Assembly: GCA_016795365.1 (NCBI GenBank)
Contig: JAEUHN010000029.1
Location: 1-64,000, forward strand
DNA from: Verrucomicrobiaceae bacterium
Lineage (GTDB): Bacteria > Verrucomicrobiota > Verrucomicrobiia > Verrucomicrobiales > Verrucomicrobiaceae
Reading direction: 5' to 3'
Length of the DNA stretch: 64,000 nucleotides
The first letter of the stretch is position 1. Every line of letters starts with the position of its first letter. Positions 40,470-49,313 of this stretch are shown piece after piece. A model generated the notes under the pieces. The model searched no databases and had not been told where the DNA came from. It saw nothing but the letters and a program-made list of their open reading frames with translations. The position numbers and the translations under genes were made by a program.

Positions 40470-41480
40470 ATGCCTTCGCCAAGCGCACCCTGCCCCATTC
40501 CTCTTCGCATCGTTGCCTGCGGGCAACATCTGCCGTCGCGAGTGGTGACAGCAGAGGAAATCGACGCGCGCCTGTCCATTGCTCCAGGCTGGACAGAACG
40601 TCATACGGGAGTGGCTCGTCGCCACTACGCCAGCACCGAGACATCAGCTCAGCTAGGAGCGGCCGCCGTTCGAAACATGATCGAGCCACTGGGGGCATCC
40701 TTCACGATGCCCGATCTCTTGCTCGGAGCCAGCGGCACTCCCCAACAACCGATCCCTTGCAACGCAGCACTGATCGCGGCGGAACTTGGCTGGCATGGCA
40801 TCCCGTGTTTCGACGTCAATGCCACATGCCTGAGCTTCATCGTCGCACTCCAGGTCGCCTCGGGGTTGATCGCCGCAGGTCATGCCTGTCGCATCGTGAT
40901 CGTGTGCGCGGAGGTGGCATCCAAGGGGCTTAACTGGAACCAGCACGAAGCCGCTGGCCTGATCGGAGATGGTGCCGCTGCGGTGCTGATCGACCGAGAC
41001 GAGTCCGGTGACTCCATGCTGCTGAATGCCAAAATGGAAACCTGGCCCGAGGGCGTGGCCTTGACTGAGATTCGGGGAGGAGGAAGTCGCATGCCAGCGA
41101 TGGAGCATCGGCAAGGCGAGAACACGGAAGACTTCTTGTTTCACATGGATGGACCTGCCGTGTTTCGATTGGCCGCCGAGAAGATGGGTCCTTTTGTGGA
41201 TCGGTTAGTCAGTGCGAATGCGGATCGCTGGAGCGCGATTGATTGGGTGATTCCTCATCAGGCGAGTCTGCCTGCGATCCGACACCTGCGTCGGCGTCTC
41301 GGCATTCCCGCCGGGAAGTTGATCGAGACCATCCAGCATCAAGGCAATGTCATCGCCGCGTCCATGCCACTCGCTCTGAATGAAGCGATTCGGAGCGGTC
41401 GGCTACAGAGGGGGCAGACGGTGCTTTTCCTTGGCACGTCAGCCGGTTTTTCGCTGGGTGGAGCACTTTTGCGTTTCTAA
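40470..41480 (+). CDS. 3-oxoacyl-ACP synthase III-like ketosynthase
   Basis: This 336-aa thiolase-fold enzyme of the KASIII/OleA type has catalytic Cys120 (FDVNATCLSF), His in WVIPHQAS and Asn in QHQGNVIAAS, so the full Cys-His-Asn triad is present. It should condense an acyl-CoA or acyl-ACP with a second acyl unit to give a beta-keto product. The next gene resembles OleD, the reductase partner of OleA, which favours a non-housekeeping role. It is the first gene of a six-gene operon and begins 62 nt after a terminator. Confidence 0.9.
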   Translation: MPSPSAPCPIPLRIVACGQHLPSRVVTAEEIDARLSIAPGWTERHTGVARRHYASTETSAQLGAAAVRNMIEPLGASFTMPDLLLGASGTPQQPIPCNAALIAAELGWHGIPCFDVNATCLSFIVALQVASGLIAAGHACRIVIVCAEVASKGLNWNQHEAAGLIGDGAAAVLIDRDESGDSMLLNAKMETWPEGVALTEIRGGGSRMPAMEHRQGENTEDFLFHMDGPAVFRLAAEKMGPFVDRLVSANADRWSAIDWVIPHQASLPAIRHLRRRLGIPAGKLIETIQHQGNVIAASMPLALNEAIRSGRLQRGQTVLFLGTSAGFSLGGALLRF

Positions 41481-41492
41481 CTTCAGTCCATC

Positions 41493-42515
41493 ATGAGCTG
41501 CATCCTCGTCACTGGAGCTACGGGATTCCTGGGCGGAGCAGTCGCCAGGGAATTGCATCGCTGCGGGCTCAACGTGATTGCGACAGGGCGCAATCGGGAG
41601 GCAGGCAAAAAGCTCAAGGACCAGGGCATTGAGTTCCAACCATGCGACATTGGTCGCGAGCCGGAATTGCTCAACCAACTCATATCCCAGTGCAGCGCAG
41701 TGGTTCACGCGGCCGCCCTGTCGGCTCCATGGGGCAACCCGCACGAGTTCACGATCACCAATCAACACGGAACCGAGCACGTCATCAAAGCGTGCAGAAG
41801 CGCAAAAAGTGTGAAGCGCCTAGTCCACATCTCGTCGCCCAGCGTGCAGTTTGATTTCAAAGATCAACCTCTGGCCAAGGAGATGACCACCTGGACCTCT
41901 GCACCAGCCAATGACTACATCGCCACCAAGCGACAAGCCGAAACGATGATTCTCGAAGCCTCACGCACTGGCCTCGACACCATCGTGCTCCGCCCAAAGG
42001 CTCTCTTTGGTCCTGGCGACACTACTCTGCTGCCACGCGTGGCTAGGGTCGCAATGCGTGGTAGCTTTCCCTTGTTCGGTGATTCTGATTCGCTGATGGA
42101 CCTGACCTTCATCGACGACGCCGTGAATGCCGTGTTGCTTGCCTTGGATGCGGATTCCTGCCACTCCGGCAAGGTTTACAATGTCACCAGCGGCGATCCG
42201 CAGCGGCGGAGCCGAGTGCTCGGCACCCTGCTTGAGGCATGTGGTCTGCCTGTGCGCTTCAGGAGTCTCTCGATAAAACATGCGCTGGCTCTCGCCACAG
42301 CACTGGAATGGGCCTCGTGTGTCCTCACTCGTGGACGGTGGGAGCCTCCTCTCACTCGCTACTCCGTGGGTGCTCTAGGCTATGAACAGACACTCGACAT
42401 CTCTGCGGCTCGTCGCGATCTTGGCTACGCGCCACCGACGGACGTGCTCGCCCGGCTTCGCGAGACGGGATGCCAGTGGCGCAAAACACAAACCCGATCG
42501 AATACTTTCGCATGA
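41493..42515 (+). CDS. NAD-dependent epimerase/3-beta-HSD family reductase, OleD-like
   Basis: This 340-aa extended short-chain dehydrogenase has NAD-binding GATGFLGGAVA at the N-terminus, the substrate region HAAALSAPWG, SSPSVQF and the catalytic YIATK (Tyr-x3-Lys). The AAL-WG and SSPSV patterns are close to OleD, which reduces the beta-keto acid made by OleA to a beta-hydroxy acid. Its position 12 nt after the ketosynthase supports that chemistry. It shares a 4-nt ATGA overlap with the MBL gene. Confidence 0.85.
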   Translation: MSCILVTGATGFLGGAVARELHRCGLNVIATGRNREAGKKLKDQGIEFQPCDIGREPELLNQLISQCSAVVHAAALSAPWGNPHEFTITNQHGTEHVIKACRSAKSVKRLVHISSPSVQFDFKDQPLAKEMTTWTSAPANDYIATKRQAETMILEASRTGLDTIVLRPKALFGPGDTTLLPRVARVAMRGSFPLFGDSDSLMDLTFIDDAVNAVLLALDADSCHSGKVYNVTSGDPQRRSRVLGTLLEACGLPVRFRSLSIKHALALATALEWASCVLTRGRWEPPLTRYSVGALGYEQTLDISAARRDLGYAPPTDVLARLRETGCQWRKTQTRSNTFA

Positions 42516-43300
42516 CGCACTGGCATTGGACTGTTCTCTCGGATGGCTGGACCGAGGCCCATGAGGCGGCAGCGATCCGTGGTGGCTCCTGGTTCAAGAA
42601 GGTGCGGTTTCACGCAACGGTGGTGCTGCTGGAGCATCCGGTGCATGGACGCGTGCTTTTCGATACCGGCTATTCGTCACGCTTTTTCACTGAGACGCAG
42701 CACTGGCCTTACCGGCTCTACCGCATGCTCACGCCAGTGACCCTCTCCGAACCCCTCGGCATGAGTGAGGTCCTCAGACGTCGAGGCATCGAACGCAACG
42801 GCATCGGGCACATCATCATTTCGCACTGGCATGCGGACCACATCGGCGGGCTACGGGATTTTCCCGGCGCCAGGTTGCACACGCATGGTGAGGCCTGGGC
42901 TTCGATCCAAGGCCTCAGCGGCATTGCTGCACTGCGTCGGGCATTTTTGCCCGGCCTGGTGCCAGAGGATGCGGCATCGCGAATGCAGTGGCTGAGCGAA
43001 GGCAGCGACGTCTTCGGTGATGGATCAATGACCGTGCTTGAGCTGCCGGGGCATGCGATCGGCCAGATCGGGGTCCGGTTTGTCGATACGACTGGACGGT
43101 CCGTGTTGCTGGCTGCGGATGCTTGCTGGCTGAGCAAAGCTTTTCGCGAGATGCACATGCCGCATCCGATCACGCGAGTAATGCACGATTGGCCCGTTTA
43201 TCGCGCATCATTGGAGCGTTTGCACGCCCTCCACCGTGATGAGCCAGATCTCCTCATCGTGCCCTGCCATTGTCCGGAGACGGCCGCCTTGATGCCATGA
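42512..43300 (+). CDS. MBL-fold metallo-hydrolase
   Basis: This 262-aa protein starts at ATG 42512, overlapping the previous stop as ATGA. It has the metal motif ISHWHADHIGG (HxHxDH), a further His in ELPGHAIGQ, ADACW with the bridging Asp, and CHCPE near the end. The pattern is close to N-acyl-homoserine-lactonase/quorum-quenching-type MBL enzymes (DTGYSSRF near residue 50). Within this operon it would hydrolyse a lactone, thioester or ester intermediate. It overlaps the next gene by 4 nt. Confidence 0.85.
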   Translation: MTHWHWTVLSDGWTEAHEAAAIRGGSWFKKVRFHATVVLLEHPVHGRVLFDTGYSSRFFTETQHWPYRLYRMLTPVTLSEPLGMSEVLRRRGIERNGIGHIIISHWHADHIGGLRDFPGARLHTHGEAWASIQGLSGIAALRRAFLPGLVPEDAASRMQWLSEGSDVFGDGSMTVLELPGHAIGQIGVRFVDTTGRSVLLAADACWLSKAFREMHMPHPITRVMHDWPVYRASLERLHALHRDEPDLLIVPCHCPETAALMP

Positions 43301-44613
43301 GTGAACGTTTGGGCATTCTGTGGCACTACTTCGCCGCCCGACGGGCCTTCACGCGCTGGCGTAACCGGGCCGAACTCAGAGCCTGGCAGGAACGTCAGGC
43401 AAGGCGGCACCTGGAGCGTGTGGCAGCTTGTTCGCCCTACTTTAGCAAACTCCGCGATCACCTCGGCGCTGATCGCTGGCGTGATTGGCCAACCACCAAC
43501 AAGGCGGAGATGATGAGCCACTTTGATGATTGGAACACAGCGGGCGTCCGTCTGGACGAAGCCTTTCGGATAGCGCTCGAAGCAGAGCGCACACGTGACT
43601 TCACGCCCACGCTACGAGGCATCACGGTGGGGCTCTCGTCCGGCACCTCCGGCACTCGCGGGCTATTTCTCGCAAGCGCCTCCGAGCGTCGTTTGTGGGC
43701 AGGCACTTTGTTAGCACGCGTGCTGCGTGGCACTTTACTGCACAAGCATCGCGCTGCGCTGTTCTTGCGCGCTGACAGCCCCCTGTATCAAACGGTTGGA
43801 TCAAGGCGGTTCCGCTTCGAGTTCTTCGATCTGATGCAGCCTTTGGAGGATCAATGGCATCGTCTTCAGGCACTGCGACCCACCATTCTCGCGGCTCCGC
43901 CCGGCGTGCTCAGGCGGCTCGCCACCTTGCCAAATGCAGATCACCTGCTCGCGCCACCAGCTATTCTTCTGAGCGTGGCGGATGTTCTCGACAAAGCCGA
44001 ATGGGAGCAGATCGAGCGAGGATTTCACATGGATCCTGGCCAGCTTTATCAAGCAACCGAGGGCTTTCTGGCAGCGACGTGTCCTCATGGTCGTCTGCAC
44101 TGGAACGAGGACGCAGTCGTCATAGAGAAAGAATGGCTGGATGCTGCTCGCACTCGCTTCACACCCATCATCACGGACTTCCGACGTTTCACACAGCCAG
44201 TCATTCGCTACCGCCTCAATGATGTTATTGTCGCAGATCAAGGTTCACCCTGTCCCTGTGGCTCGATCTTCGAGACCTTCGCGGCGATCGAAGGTCGCTG
44301 CGACGACGCGCTTCAATTGCCAGCATTGGGTAGTTCGGCCTTGGTCACCGTGTTTCCTGACTTCGTGCGGCGTTCGATGATTCTCGCCTTGCCTGGGAGC
44401 CTGGACTACACGGTGACACAGCCGTCGTTGACCGAGTGGTGTGTGGCCCTTTCTGAAGACGCCCCGCTGGAGCCTGTGCGACGGGAGGTGAATGATCTTT
44501 GCCAACGCCTCGGAGCCATACCTCCCACTCTCACTCGAGTGCCCTGGACACCCACCGCCCTGCATGCGAAACGCCGTCGCGTGAGATGTGAAATTCCCTC
44601 CTCCGATCCATGA
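43297..44613 (+). CDS. Adenylate-forming enzyme (F390/CoF synthetase-like)
   Basis: This 438-aa member of the PaaK/CapK-like branch of adenylate-forming enzymes begins at ATG 43297 in an ATGA overlap. It has the phosphate-binding loop GLSSGTSGTRG (about residues 110-120), YQATEGFLAATCPHGRLHWNED (the adenine and Asp region) and QPVIRYRLNDVI, with CPCG following. Such enzymes activate a carboxylate with ATP for transfer. F390 synthetases attach AMP to coenzyme F420, but no F420 genes are near. In this operon it probably activates an acyl or amino acid. ATGA overlap with the ATP-grasp gene. Confidence 0.85.
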   Translation: MSERLGILWHYFAARRAFTRWRNRAELRAWQERQARRHLERVAACSPYFSKLRDHLGADRWRDWPTTNKAEMMSHFDDWNTAGVRLDEAFRIALEAERTRDFTPTLRGITVGLSSGTSGTRGLFLASASERRLWAGTLLARVLRGTLLHKHRAALFLRADSPLYQTVGSRRFRFEFFDLMQPLEDQWHRLQALRPTILAAPPGVLRRLATLPNADHLLAPPAILLSVADVLDKAEWEQIERGFHMDPGQLYQATEGFLAATCPHGRLHWNEDAVVIEKEWLDAARTRFTPIITDFRRFTQPVIRYRLNDVIVADQGSPCPCGSIFETFAAIEGRCDDALQLPALGSSALVTVFPDFVRRSMILALPGSLDYTVTQPSLTEWCVALSEDAPLEPVRREVNDLCQRLGAIPPTLTRVPWTPTALHAKRRRVRCEIPSSDP

Positions 44614-45683
44614 TTCATTGTGTCCTGCTCACCGGAACCAGAGCCCCGGCCACGCTCGACGTTGCGCGACGTCTTCATCGCGAGGGCGTGCGAGTGATTG
44701 GAGTGGATTCGATGCAATTTCCCCTCGGGCGTTTTTCAAACGCCTTTGCCGTCCACTACCGGGTGCTGCCGCCTCGGCACAATCGGGAGAATTTTCTGCG
44801 TGAGGTCGCAGCGATCGCGAGGCATGAGGGCGTCGATGTGATATGGCCTACTTGCGAGGAAGTGTTTCATCTGGCTCAAGGGAGCGAGGTGCTGAGCGAG
44901 ATCGCGCGTGTGCTCTGTCCTTCGATGCCCACGCTGGACTTGCTTCATCACAAGCTGCGATTCGCTCTGTGGACTCATCAGCTTGGCGATGAAGTGAAAG
45001 CGCCTGCATCCTGGCGATCATCGGACGCGCCAATGGATGAGCGCTTGGTCTGGAAGCCGTGCTATTCGCGATTCGCATCGCGCACCAGCTTCGAGCGACC
45101 ATCGGGTGATCTCGCTGGATGGATGGCACAGCGACGAGTGCAAGGCCGGGAGTTTTGCACCTGGGCGCTGTGCATGGATGGCGCGGTGCGCACGCTCGCG
45201 CAGTATGTATGCCCAGTGCGGTCGGGGCGCGGTGCAGGCTGCGCCTTTGAGCCGGTCTGGTCAGAGGCTGCGCAGCATTTCACAGGTCGCGTCGCGCGAG
45301 CACTGAACTACACAGGATCGCTGGCCTTCGACTTCATGGAGTCGGGTGACGACAAGCAAACCTATGTGCTCGAGTGCAATCCGCGGCTCACGAGCGGTGT
45401 GCATGTCCTGTCGCCAGAGATCAGCATCCGCGCCTTGCTCGAAGGCAAGGTCATGGCGCATCCTGATCAACGTGCAGCCCAGTTGCTGCTGCCGGTGCTG
45501 GCCTCGTCACCTCGACACGCGGGACGGTCACCCGATGTGATGGCCTCCGCTGACGATCCCCGACCCGCCTGGGCGCAGGTGCTGGCCGTGGGTGAGTTCA
45601 TTGGCATCGCGATGAGGCACGGTATCTCACTGCTGGAATCGACCACGTTCGACATTGAATACAATGGCCCCAAGCATCAATGA
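44610..45683 (+). CDS. ATP-grasp ligase
   Basis: This 357-aa protein starts at ATG 44610 (ATGA overlap). The N-terminal Rossmann-like lobe (HCVLLTGTRAPATLDVARRL) is followed by an ATP-grasp core with LVWKPCYSRFASRTSF and the metal-binding end GSLAFDFME...YVLECNPRLTSGVHVL (Glu/Asn). ATP-grasp ligases join a carboxylate, via acyl phosphate, to an amine or thiol. In this operon it could form the amide or peptide bond of the product. It overlaps the GNAT-like gene by 20 nt. Confidence 0.9.
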   Translation: MIHCVLLTGTRAPATLDVARRLHREGVRVIGVDSMQFPLGRFSNAFAVHYRVLPPRHNRENFLREVAAIARHEGVDVIWPTCEEVFHLAQGSEVLSEIARVLCPSMPTLDLLHHKLRFALWTHQLGDEVKAPASWRSSDAPMDERLVWKPCYSRFASRTSFERPSGDLAGWMAQRRVQGREFCTWALCMDGAVRTLAQYVCPVRSGRGAGCAFEPVWSEAAQHFTGRVARALNYTGSLAFDFMESGDDKQTYVLECNPRLTSGVHVLSPEISIRALLEGKVMAHPDQRAAQLLLPVLASSPRHAGRSPDVMASADDPRPAWAQVLAVGEFIGIAMRHGISLLESTTFDIEYNGPKHQ

Positions 45684-46773
45684 CACACCTGCCAGCGCGA
45701 TGCTTCGCACCTGGTTCGCGCCTGTGCTGGAGCATGGCAGCGAATGGTGCGCGCCTAATCTCGACACCACTCTGGCATTCGTTCGTGCAGGCGACCACGA
45801 GTTGCCGCTGACGATCAACGACGAGCAATGGGACAACTCCTGGTTTTGCTCACCATTCACGCACTACATCTCGTATGCCCAGGAGGAGATCGTGGGAGCC
45901 GTTGGCAAGGTCCTTGGGCTGCCTGCTTGCCTCATCCTGCGCGCGCTTGGCCCTTGGCTGCGCCGGGTGGACTTCAATCGCGTGGTGATGGTGAACAACT
46001 GGCTGATGTCCACGAACCCATGGCCGAAAATCGATGCTTCCACCTTGGCCCCGATGGTCGAATCGCTTCGCCTTCGATGGCCTGGGCACGCGCTGGTGTT
46101 TCGGTCGCTCACCGATGGTATCGACCAGGGAGTGATCGATGCGCTGCGATGCGCGGGAGCACGACTGATTCCCAGCCGGCAGGTCTGGTGGTTCGATCAC
46201 GATTCGCAAGCCGTGAAGCACGCGACCAATTGGAAGCGCGATGTGCGCTTGCTCCGCAGCCCAGACCTGGAGCGAGTGTTGCACGATGATCTGATCGGCG
46301 ACGACTTCGAAAGCCTCACCCAGCTCTACCACGAACTCTACCTGGGCAAGTATTCCCGCCACAACCCCGCCTACACGGTGCCGTGGCTGCGCCATCTTTG
46401 GCAGCACCGCCTGCTGAAGTTCACAGGTCTGAGGCAGCGCGGTGGCGAACTGATTGGCGTGGAGGCATGTGGCGTGGTTCATGGCACGATGGTTTCGCCA
46501 GTCGTGGGCTATTCGCTCCGGTTCCCGATGGAGCTTGGCCTGTATCGTCGCCTCGCGGCGGTGCCTGTGGTGGCGGCCCAGGAGGCACGAGTGCCGCTGA
46601 ATCTGAGCGCTGGCGTCGGCCGTTTCAAAGCCACGCGTGGAGGGCAGCCGCTCATGGAATACATCGCCGTGCTCGATGCCCACCTGCCAGCTTCCAGGCG
46701 GGCACCCTGGCATCTCATTGAAGTGATCAGCCGCGAAGTGCTGGCCCCCTTGACGCAGCGCTGGGGCTTGTAG
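45664..46773 (+). CDS. FemAB/GNAT-like acyltransferase
   Basis: The protein has 369 aa and starts at ATG 45664. It resembles the double-GNAT (FemAB-like) proteins: SNWFCSP-type first part with NDEQWDNSWF, a central NWKRDVRLLRS, DFESLTQLYHELYLGKYSRHNP and a C-terminal GNAT end (GVGRFKATRGGQPLMEYIAV). FemAB-like enzymes move an amino-acyl or acyl group to an amine. In this operon it may be the last tailoring step. No membrane segments are seen. The operon ends here. Confidence 0.75.
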   Translation: MAPSINDTPASAMLRTWFAPVLEHGSEWCAPNLDTTLAFVRAGDHELPLTINDEQWDNSWFCSPFTHYISYAQEEIVGAVGKVLGLPACLILRALGPWLRRVDFNRVVMVNNWLMSTNPWPKIDASTLAPMVESLRLRWPGHALVFRSLTDGIDQGVIDALRCAGARLIPSRQVWWFDHDSQAVKHATNWKRDVRLLRSPDLERVLHDDLIGDDFESLTQLYHELYLGKYSRHNPAYTVPWLRHLWQHRLLKFTGLRQRGGELIGVEACGVVHGTMVSPVVGYSLRFPMELGLYRRLAAVPVVAAQEARVPLNLSAGVGRFKATRGGQPLMEYIAVLDAHLPASRRAPWHLIEVISREVLAPLTQRWGL

Positions 46774-46843
46774 CCGAATCAATGAGTTGCAAGCGCCGCC
46801 AATGCCCCTAGTATCGGCGCTCCAAAACCATTCCACGCTGCTC

Positions 46844-47044
46844 ATGAAGACCTTCGCCACCTGCCTGCTCGCCATCGCCGCTGTCACGCTCATCGGAGCC
46901 TGCGACAGCCACTCATGGGACAAGACCAAGGTGCTGCACGAGAAGTTCCAGGAGCACGGTCACGGCGACCACGGTGCCGCTGGCGAGCACAAGACCGAAG
47001 GTGCAGCCAAGGACGAGCACCACGGCGAGAAGAAGGCTCACTAG
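46844..47044 (+). CDS. Small His/Glu/Lys-rich lipoprotein
   Basis: This 66-aa protein (ATG 46844) has a lipoprotein signal peptide MKTFATCLLAIAAVTLIGAC with the lipobox ending at Cys20. The mature part is short and dominated by His, Glu, Lys and Gly (HGHGDHGAAGEHK, HHGEKKAH), typical of metal-binding linkers. It is probably a small periplasmic metal (Zn, Ni, Cu) buffer, but this is inferred only from composition. It is 70 nt after the biosynthetic operon. Confidence 0.65.
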   Translation: MKTFATCLLAIAAVTLIGACDSHSWDKTKVLHEKFQEHGHGDHGAAGEHKTEGAAKDEHHGEKKAH

Positions 47045-47173
47045 GCCTCAGGTTCTTCTAAGTCGGTTGAGACGGAGCACGTCCGCACACTTTCTCGTGC
47101 CGCTCGCAATCCCACGCACATTCTAGGATTGCTGCCGCCTCGGAGTCACGTATCATCGCGGCCCGTTGGCTCC

Positions 47174-48193
47174 ATGCATTGGCACCCCAGACGATTCTCC
47201 CCATGCCCGACCGCCTTGTTGAAACGGGCGGCGGCTTTGATCTGTCTCCTGGTCGCCTCGGAATCGCCCGCTGAGACTTCGAAGCCAGTGGGAACGCTTC
47301 AGGACCTGATGCGCGTGCAGAAATCGGTGAGCGAAGTGCTGCCCATGGCTCGCCGGGCGCTCGTCGCCTTGAGCACAAATGACGGAGCTGCCAGCGGTGT
47401 GATCGTGTCGGCCGAGGGCTTGGTTTTGACGGCCGCCCATGTGGTGAGCGATGCCAAGAAGCACCCTGCTCCAGGAATGAGGGTGCGTGTTTACTTCGAG
47501 GATGGAAAGCAAACGATGGGCACCGCGCTCGGCATGGATGTGGCTACCGATGCCGCCATGATTCAGCTGGACGGTCCGCGCAAGGACTGGCCCTTCGTGG
47601 AGCTTCGTCGCCCGCAAAACCCTGTGCTGCCAGGCGACTGGTGCTTTGCGCTGGGTCATCCCGGTGGCTACGACGACAAGCGCGGTGACGTGCTTCGTGT
47701 CGGCAAGATCATCAAGACCATGCCCAATGGCTTGCAGTCCGACTGCGTGCTCATGGGCGGCGACAGCGGCGGGCCGCTCTTCGATCTGGATGGCAACCTC
47801 GTGGGCATTCACAGCCAGATTTGGGAAGGTCGCGATCAGAACGTGCATGTTTCCCTCACGCCTTTCCTCCGCTCGTGGGACATCATGAAGGAGTCGGAAG
47901 TGGTGCGCGCATGGGCACAAGGCAGCGGCGGATGGCTGGGCCTCGCCACTCGGCAGAGCACCTCGGGAGCTATCGAAGTCGCTGACGTGGCGGACAAATC
48001 CCCAGCCGCCCGTGCAGGTCTGCGCTCCGGCGACACACTCGTCTCCCTGGATCGTCGGCCTGTGAAAACTCAGTCCCAATTCAGTGCTGCGATTCGTGCC
48101 CGGCCCGCCGGTGACAGCGTGGTGCTCCTCGTGCGGAATCGCTCAGGCGATCGCATCGTCACCATCAAACTCGCTCCCCGCCCCGAAGAATGA
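47174..48193 (+). CDS. HtrA/DegP-type serine protease with PDZ domain
   Basis: This 339-aa S1C protease (ATG 47174) has a signal-like hydrophobic segment (LLKRAAALICLLVASESPA) and an intact triad: His89 (VLTAAHVV), Asp126 (DVATDAAMI) and Ser198 (GGDSGGPLFD). A PDZ domain occupies residues about 255-339 (KSPAARAGLRSGDTLVSLDR). Such proteases degrade misfolded envelope proteins. Its stop overlaps the next gene by 4 nt (ATGA), coupling it to a degenerate partner. Confidence 0.92.
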   Translation: MHWHPRRFSPCPTALLKRAAALICLLVASESPAETSKPVGTLQDLMRVQKSVSEVLPMARRALVALSTNDGAASGVIVSAEGLVLTAAHVVSDAKKHPAPGMRVRVYFEDGKQTMGTALGMDVATDAAMIQLDGPRKDWPFVELRRPQNPVLPGDWCFALGHPGGYDDKRGDVLRVGKIIKTMPNGLQSDCVLMGGDSGGPLFDLDGNLVGIHSQIWEGRDQNVHVSLTPFLRSWDIMKESEVVRAWAQGSGGWLGLATRQSTSGAIEVADVADKSPAARAGLRSGDTLVSLDRRPVKTQSQFSAAIRARPAGDSVVLLVRNRSGDRIVTIKLAPRPEE

Positions 48194-49254
48194 GCCGGTT
48201 CACCACCTTTGCCTTTGCCCTTGGTCTGGTCGCGTTCTCCTTGCACGGTCAGGAGGAGACCACCCCCCTCCCTGCTAGCCTGCAGACGAACGGAACTCGC
48301 ACCCTGGATGCGCTCAGTCTGGTGCAGAACACCACGCGCCCCAGCATCGTGCAGATCATTGATGAGAATGGCGAGACCGCGCAGCTCGGTGTGGTCGTCA
48401 CCTCCGATGGCTATGTCATCACCAAGGCCAGCGAAGTGCCCGGCCTTGATCTCGTCTTCGCCTGGTCCGATGGCACCCAGTCGCCCGCCAGCGTCGTGCT
48501 CATGGATCGCGGCCTGGATTTGCTTCTGGCCAAGGCGGAACGTGACGACGCCATCCCGATCACCTGGGCCTCTTCGACGAAGTGCGACCGTGGTGAATGG
48601 ATGCTCTCGTTTACCAAACCCTCGGGCAGCAACATGGCTCTCCGTCTGGGCAATATCAGTGCCAGCCGCCGTGGCATCATTGGCCATGGTGCCGCGCTAG
48701 GCATCCGCATGGACAACAGCCGCAACAGCGGCGTGCGCATCGTCGAAGTGGCCTCCGAGAGCCCGGCCGAAGCGGCGGGCATCAAGACGGAAGATGTGCT
48801 CATCGCCCTCGATGACCAGCCTGTGACCGACACTTCCAGTCTCTCGCGTGTGATGATGACGCTGCAACCCGGCGAGCAGGTGAAGCTGCGCATCCGCCGT
48901 GGCCCCAGCGAACACGACTGCCGCGTGCGGCTGGCCAGCAAGTCCAAGGTGGTGGCCAACTGGGATGGCGAGGACTATGCCAATGGCGGCGTCTCCCTGC
49001 GCACGGACAACTTCCCCGACGTGCTTCAGCATCAGCTCCCGCTCAACCCTCACGACATGGGTGGTCCGCTGCTCAATCTCGATGGCCAGGCGATTGGCAT
49101 CAACATCGCCCGTGTCGATCGCGTCTCCACCTTTGCCCTGCCAATGGAAACGTTTTGGAACAAGGTCCAGCAATGGATCGTGGCAGACCGCAAGGCCACT
49201 GACGGTGGCGTTCCCGAGATTCGCCCGGCGGAAGCACCCGAGGCACAGAAGTAG
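48190..49254 (+). CDS. HtrA-like pseudoprotease with nested PDZ domain
   Basis: This 354-aa secreted protein (signal peptide SRFTTFAFALGLVAFSLHG) is related to HtrA but lacks the catalytic His (VITKASEV in the place of VxTxxHVV) and Ser (NPHDMGGPLLNLDG, with Met290 for Ser). The Asp110 region (GLDLLLAK) is kept. A PDZ domain (about 163-250, with ESPAEAAGIKTEDVLIALD) lies before the NPHDMGGP loop, so it is nested inside the protease fold; in HtrA the PDZ comes after it. It probably regulates or scaffolds the active protease encoded immediately upstream (ATGA overlap). Confidence 0.85.
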   Translation: MSRFTTFAFALGLVAFSLHGQEETTPLPASLQTNGTRTLDALSLVQNTTRPSIVQIIDENGETAQLGVVVTSDGYVITKASEVPGLDLVFAWSDGTQSPASVVLMDRGLDLLLAKAERDDAIPITWASSTKCDRGEWMLSFTKPSGSNMALRLGNISASRRGIIGHGAALGIRMDNSRNSGVRIVEVASESPAEAAGIKTEDVLIALDDQPVTDTSSLSRVMMTLQPGEQVKLRIRRGPSEHDCRVRLASKSKVVANWDGEDYANGGVSLRTDNFPDVLQHQLPLNPHDMGGPLLNLDGQAIGINIARVDRVSTFALPMETFWNKVQQWIVADRKATDGGVPEIRPAEAPEAQK

Positions 49255-49313
49255 TCACGCCCGCCTTCGCTGACTCCGCGAAGGTTTGATCCCGCGCAGC
49301 CGTAGGACTGTTC

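Noticed and set aside
48190-49254. Second active HtrA protease
   Set aside because: The His and Ser of the triad are replaced (Ser81/Met290 at the aligned places), so activity is unlikely.
49264-49284. Terminator after the pseudoprotease gene
   Set aside because: CCTTCGC/GCGAAGG forms a hairpin but only three T residues follow.
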